In this document: positions 61,612 to 64,000 of the stretch, one piece after another
Layout of the letters: each line of letters starts with the position of its first letter
How positions within the stretch are numbered: position 1 is the stretch's first letter
Assembly: GCF_001439815.1 (NCBI RefSeq)
Contig: NZ_JYLM01000007.1
Location: forward strand, 1 to 64,000
DNA: 64,000 bases
Reading direction: 5' to 3'
From: Pseudomonas orientalis
GTDB lineage: Bacteria; Pseudomonadota; Gammaproteobacteria; Pseudomonadales; Pseudomonadaceae
Notes under the pieces: generated by a model
What the model was told of the DNA's origin: nothing
The model's database searches: none
Seen by the model: only the letters and a program-made list of their open reading frames with translations
Program-made: the position numbers and the translations under genes

Positions 61612-62980
61612 TACACGTATCGAACGCGACAGCATGGGCGAACTGCAAGTCCCCGCCGAGGCCCTGTACGGCGCGCAAACCCAGCGTGCGGTGAACAACT
61701 TTCCGATCAGCCACCAGCGCATGCCGGCGCAATTCATTCGCGCGCTGATCCTGGCCAAGGCCGCAGCCGCCAGGGCCAACGTCGACCTCAAGCAAATCAG
61801 CGAAGGGCAGGGCAAGGCCATTGTCGATGCCGCCCAGGGCTTGCTGGAAGGCGACTACATGCAGCACTTTCCGGTGGATATATTCCAGACCGGCTCCGGC
61901 ACCAGTTCCAACATGAACGCCAACGAAGTGATTGCCACCCTGGCCAGCCGCTTGCTGGGCGAGGTGGTAAACCCCAACGATCACGTCAATTGTGGGCAAA
62001 GCAGCAATGACATCATTCCTACCACCATTCATGTCAGCGCCGCGCTGGTGCTGCACGAGCAAACATTGCCGGCCTTGCTGCACCTGGTGCAGGTGATCGA
62101 GCAAAAAGCCGAAGCGGTTCACCCGTTTATCAAGACCGGGCGCACTCACTTGATGGATGCTATGCCGGTGCGCATGAGCCAGGTGCTCAAGGGTTGGGCG
62201 CAGCAACTCAAGGCCAATATCGGCCACTTGCAGGACCTGTTGCCGGCGCTGCAGGCGCTGGCCCAGGGCGGCACGGCCGTGGGCACCGGCATCAACGCGC
62301 ATCCCGAATTTGCCGCACGCTTCAGCCAGCACCTGAGCCACCTGACCCAAGTGACGTTTACGCCGGGCAAGAACCTGTTTGCGTTGATTGGCTCCCAGGA
62401 CACCGCCGTCGCCGTCTCCGGCCAGTTGAAAGCCACCGCCGTATCGCTGATGAAAATCGCCAATGACCTGCGCTGGATGAACTCCGGCCCGCTGGCCGGC
62501 CTTGGCGAAATCGAGCTGGAAGGCCTGCAGCCGGGTTCTTCGATCATGCCGGGAAAGGTCAATCCGGTGATCCCTGAAGCCACGGCCATGGTGGCCGCCC
62601 AGGTCATCGGCAACGACACGGTGATTACCGTGGCCGGCCAATCGGGCAACTTCGAGCTGAACGTGATGCTGCCGATCATCGCCCAGAACCTGCTCAGTAG
62701 CCTGGAGCTGCTGGCCAACGCCAGCCGTTTGCTGGCAGACAAGGCCATCGCCAGCTTCAAGGTCAACGAAGCGAAGCTCAAGGAGGCGTTGTCGCGCAAC
62801 CCGATTCTGGTCACCGCCCTCAATCCGATCATTGGTTACCAAAAGGCCGCTGAAATCGCCAAACAGGCTCATCAGCAGGGCCGTTCGGTCATCGATGTCG
62901 CCCTCGAACACACCGACTTGCCGCGCAGCCAACTGGAAGTCCTGCTGGACCCGGAAAAGCTCACGGCTGGCGGCGTGTAA
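61604..62980 (+). CDS. fumC: Class II fumarate hydratase, iron-independent
   Basis: A 458-residue enzyme hydrating fumarate to malate without an iron-sulfur cluster, used when iron is scarce. It contains the superfamily signature GSSIMPGKVNPV, the active-site TGSGTSSNMNANEV and SSNDIIPTT. Being in a Fur-controlled operon with Mn superoxide dismutase fits replacement of iron enzymes under iron limitation. Confidence 0.95.
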   Translation: MSNTRIERDSMGELQVPAEALYGAQTQRAVNNFPISHQRMPAQFIRALILAKAAAARANVDLKQISEGQGKAIVDAAQGLLEGDYMQHFPVDIFQTGSGTSSNMNANEVIATLASRLLGEVVNPNDHVNCGQSSNDIIPTTIHVSAALVLHEQTLPALLHLVQVIEQKAEAVHPFIKTGRTHLMDAMPVRMSQVLKGWAQQLKANIGHLQDLLPALQALAQGGTAVGTGINAHPEFAARFSQHLSHLTQVTFTPGKNLFALIGSQDTAVAVSGQLKATAVSLMKIANDLRWMNSGPLAGLGEIELEGLQPGSSIMPGKVNPVIPEATAMVAAQVIGNDTVITVAGQSGNFELNVMLPIIAQNLLSSLELLANASRLLADKAIASFKVNEAKLKEALSRNPILVTALNPIIGYQKAAEIAKQAHQQGRSVIDVALEHTDLPRSQLEVLLDPEKLTAGGV

Positions 62981-63008
62981 ACCATCGACCCCGCTTTGGA
63001 GGTTCACC

Positions 63009-63437
63009 ATGGAGCACTGGAAACGCACGATCGAACGGGCCAATCGCTGCTTTATGGCGGGCGAGCTGGTGGACGCCCGCGAGGCCTACCTGCAAGCCCT
63101 GGCCCTGGCCCAGGTGTTGTTCGAACGCTGGGCGGATGCCGACGAGGCAGTGGCGGCTTGCGTCATTTCCCATCACAACCTGGCAGACCTGCACCTGCGC
63201 CTCAACCAGCCTGAGGAAAGCGCGGAATACCTCTGCGCCATTCACCAGCGGCTGCTGCAGACCATGCAGGACCCCCGCCTCAGCCCCCAGTTGCGCGAGG
63301 CAGCGCTGCGCCAGAGCAGCAAAACCTACGTCGAACTGTTGAATTTCATCAGCGATCACGGCGAATACCCGCGCACCCATCGCTTACTGGGCGGTGCTAC
63401 GACGCAACCGACCCCCTCTCAATATGGAGCACATTGA
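63009..63437 (+). CDS. Conserved helical protein between fumC and sodA (OrfX)
   Basis: A 142-residue all-helical protein resembling a TPR pair (RANRCFMAGELVDAREAYLQALALAQ; VISHHNLADLHLRLNQPEESAEYL). TTGGAGG precedes the ATG. The same gene lies between fumC and sodA in P. aeruginosa, where it is called orfX. Function is unknown; a role in SodA or FumC support is only suggested by the operon. Confidence 0.8.
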   Translation: MEHWKRTIERANRCFMAGELVDAREAYLQALALAQVLFERWADADEAVAACVISHHNLADLHLRLNQPEESAEYLCAIHQRLLQTMQDPRLSPQLREAALRQSSKTYVELLNFISDHGEYPRTHRLLGGATTQPTPSQYGAH

Positions 63438-63438
63438 T

Positions 63439-64000
63439 ATGACCTACACCCTGCCGGCCCTGCCTTATGCCTTTGACGCGCTTGAACCCCATATCGATGC
63501 GCAAACCATGGAGATTCACTACACCAAGCACCACCAGACTTACATCAATAACCTTAATGCCGCGGTCGAGGGCACCGAGTTCGCGGGCTGGCCGGTGGAG
63601 AAACTGGTGTCCAGCGTTGAAAAATTACCGGAGCAATTACGCGCTGCCGTGGTCAACCAAGGAGGCGGCCATGCCAACCACTCATTGTTTTGGGCGGTCA
63701 TGTCGCCTGCAGGTGGCGGAAAGCCTGAGGGTGTTCTGGGCCAGGCCATCGACGAACAACTGGGGGGCTTCGACAGTTTCAAGGACGCTTTTACCAAGGC
63801 AGCGTTGACCCGTTTCGGCAGCGGCTGGGCCTGGTTGAGTGTGACCCCACAAAAGACCTTGGTGGTGGAAAGCAGCGGCAACCAGGACAGCCCGTTGATG
63901 AGCGGCAATACGCCGATCCTCGGCCTGGACGTCTGGGAACACGCCTACTACCTGCTGTATCAAAACCGACGACCGGAGTACATCAATGCCTTCTATAGCG
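63439..64000 (+). CDS. sodA: Superoxide dismutase, Mn type (3' end outside window)
   Basis: The first 187 codons are present; about 15-20 are missing. Metal ligands are visible as His in MEIHYTKHHQTY, His in GGGHANHSLFW, and Asp and His in LDVWEHAYYLLY. Residues GGHANHSLFW and GSGWAWL fit the Mn enzyme. It is the last gene of the Fur-controlled fagA operon and detoxifies superoxide in the cytoplasm when the Fe enzyme is not made. Confidence 0.93.
   Translation, partial: MTYTLPALPYAFDALEPHIDAQTMEIHYTKHHQTYINNLNAAVEGTEFAGWPVEKLVSSVEKLPEQLRAAVVNQGGGHANHSLFWAVMSPAGGGKPEGVLGQAIDEQLGGFDSFKDAFTKAALTRFGSGWAWLSVTPQKTLVVESSGNQDSPLMSGNTPILGLDVWEHAYYLLYQNRRPEYINAFYS

Noticed and set aside
1..64000. tRNA, rRNA or origin of replication
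   Set aside because: No cloverleaf with GGTTCGA-type T-loop and CCA end, no ribosomal RNA sequence and no DnaA-box cluster was recognised.

Overview
The window is a 64 kb chromosomal segment of a Pseudomonas, most likely of the P. fluorescens group. Evidence for this is the GC-rich codon use, the gene order (dppA-opdP-dppBCDF, roxSR, trpS-zapE, rplM-rpsI-petABC-sspAB, gatCAB/mreBCD/maf/rng/yhdP/tldD/pmbA, fagA-fumC-orfX-sodA) and several classes of Pseudomonas palindromic repeats. Most of it is conserved core genome, and a few short accessory patches carry the unusual content.

Left edge (1-1490): one end of an IS3-family element runs off the window. It is followed by a clipped palindromic repeat, an AT-richer gene of unknown function (549-1019) and a small exported protein gene (1224-1469). 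From 1663 to 14261 on the minus strand lies a peptide-uptake locus: four dipeptide-type periplasmic binding proteins, an OprD-family porin, and the inner-membrane transporter DppBCDF. Hairpins separate several of its genes and a strong terminator ends it. A SIMPL-domain periplasmic protein and the redox two-component pair RoxSR follow, then an SbmA/YddA-type ABC exporter.

Middle (19.1-31.1 kb): housekeeping genes yhcB/zapG, an alpha/beta hydrolase, trpS (with a C-terminal YegP-like extension), zapE, a GlxA-type regulator, an acyl-CoA dehydrogenase that has lost its middle domain, an aldo-keto reductase, rplM-rpsI, the cytochrome bc1 operon petABC and sspAB.

31.3-39.3 kb: a glucarate/galactarate catabolic locus (FadR-type regulator, kdgD, ketoglutarate semialdehyde dehydrogenase, gudP-like transporter, garD). 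Between the regulator and kdgD sits a two-gene minus-strand cassette. It holds a phospholipase-C-like gene whose promoter carries a textbook LexA (SOS) operator, and a 66-residue unknown. 39.3-41.5 kb is a small accessory patch with an overlapping acyltransferase/HAD-phosphatase pair and a GNAT acetyltransferase.

41.8-64 kb: an AEC transporter, a CaCA-family exchanger lacking both signature glutamates, RlpA, gatCAB divergent from mreBCD (mreC appears to start at ATT), maf, rng, yhdP, a nitrilase, tldD, darP, pmbA, and the Fur-controlled fagA-fumC-orfX-sodA operon, cut by the window end.

The strongest candidate for something undescribed is the SOS-controlled phospholipase-like cassette at 32.0-33.66 kb. 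Other points worth checking are the domain-deleted acyl-CoA dehydrogenase, the ATT start of mreC and the exchanger without acidic ligands.
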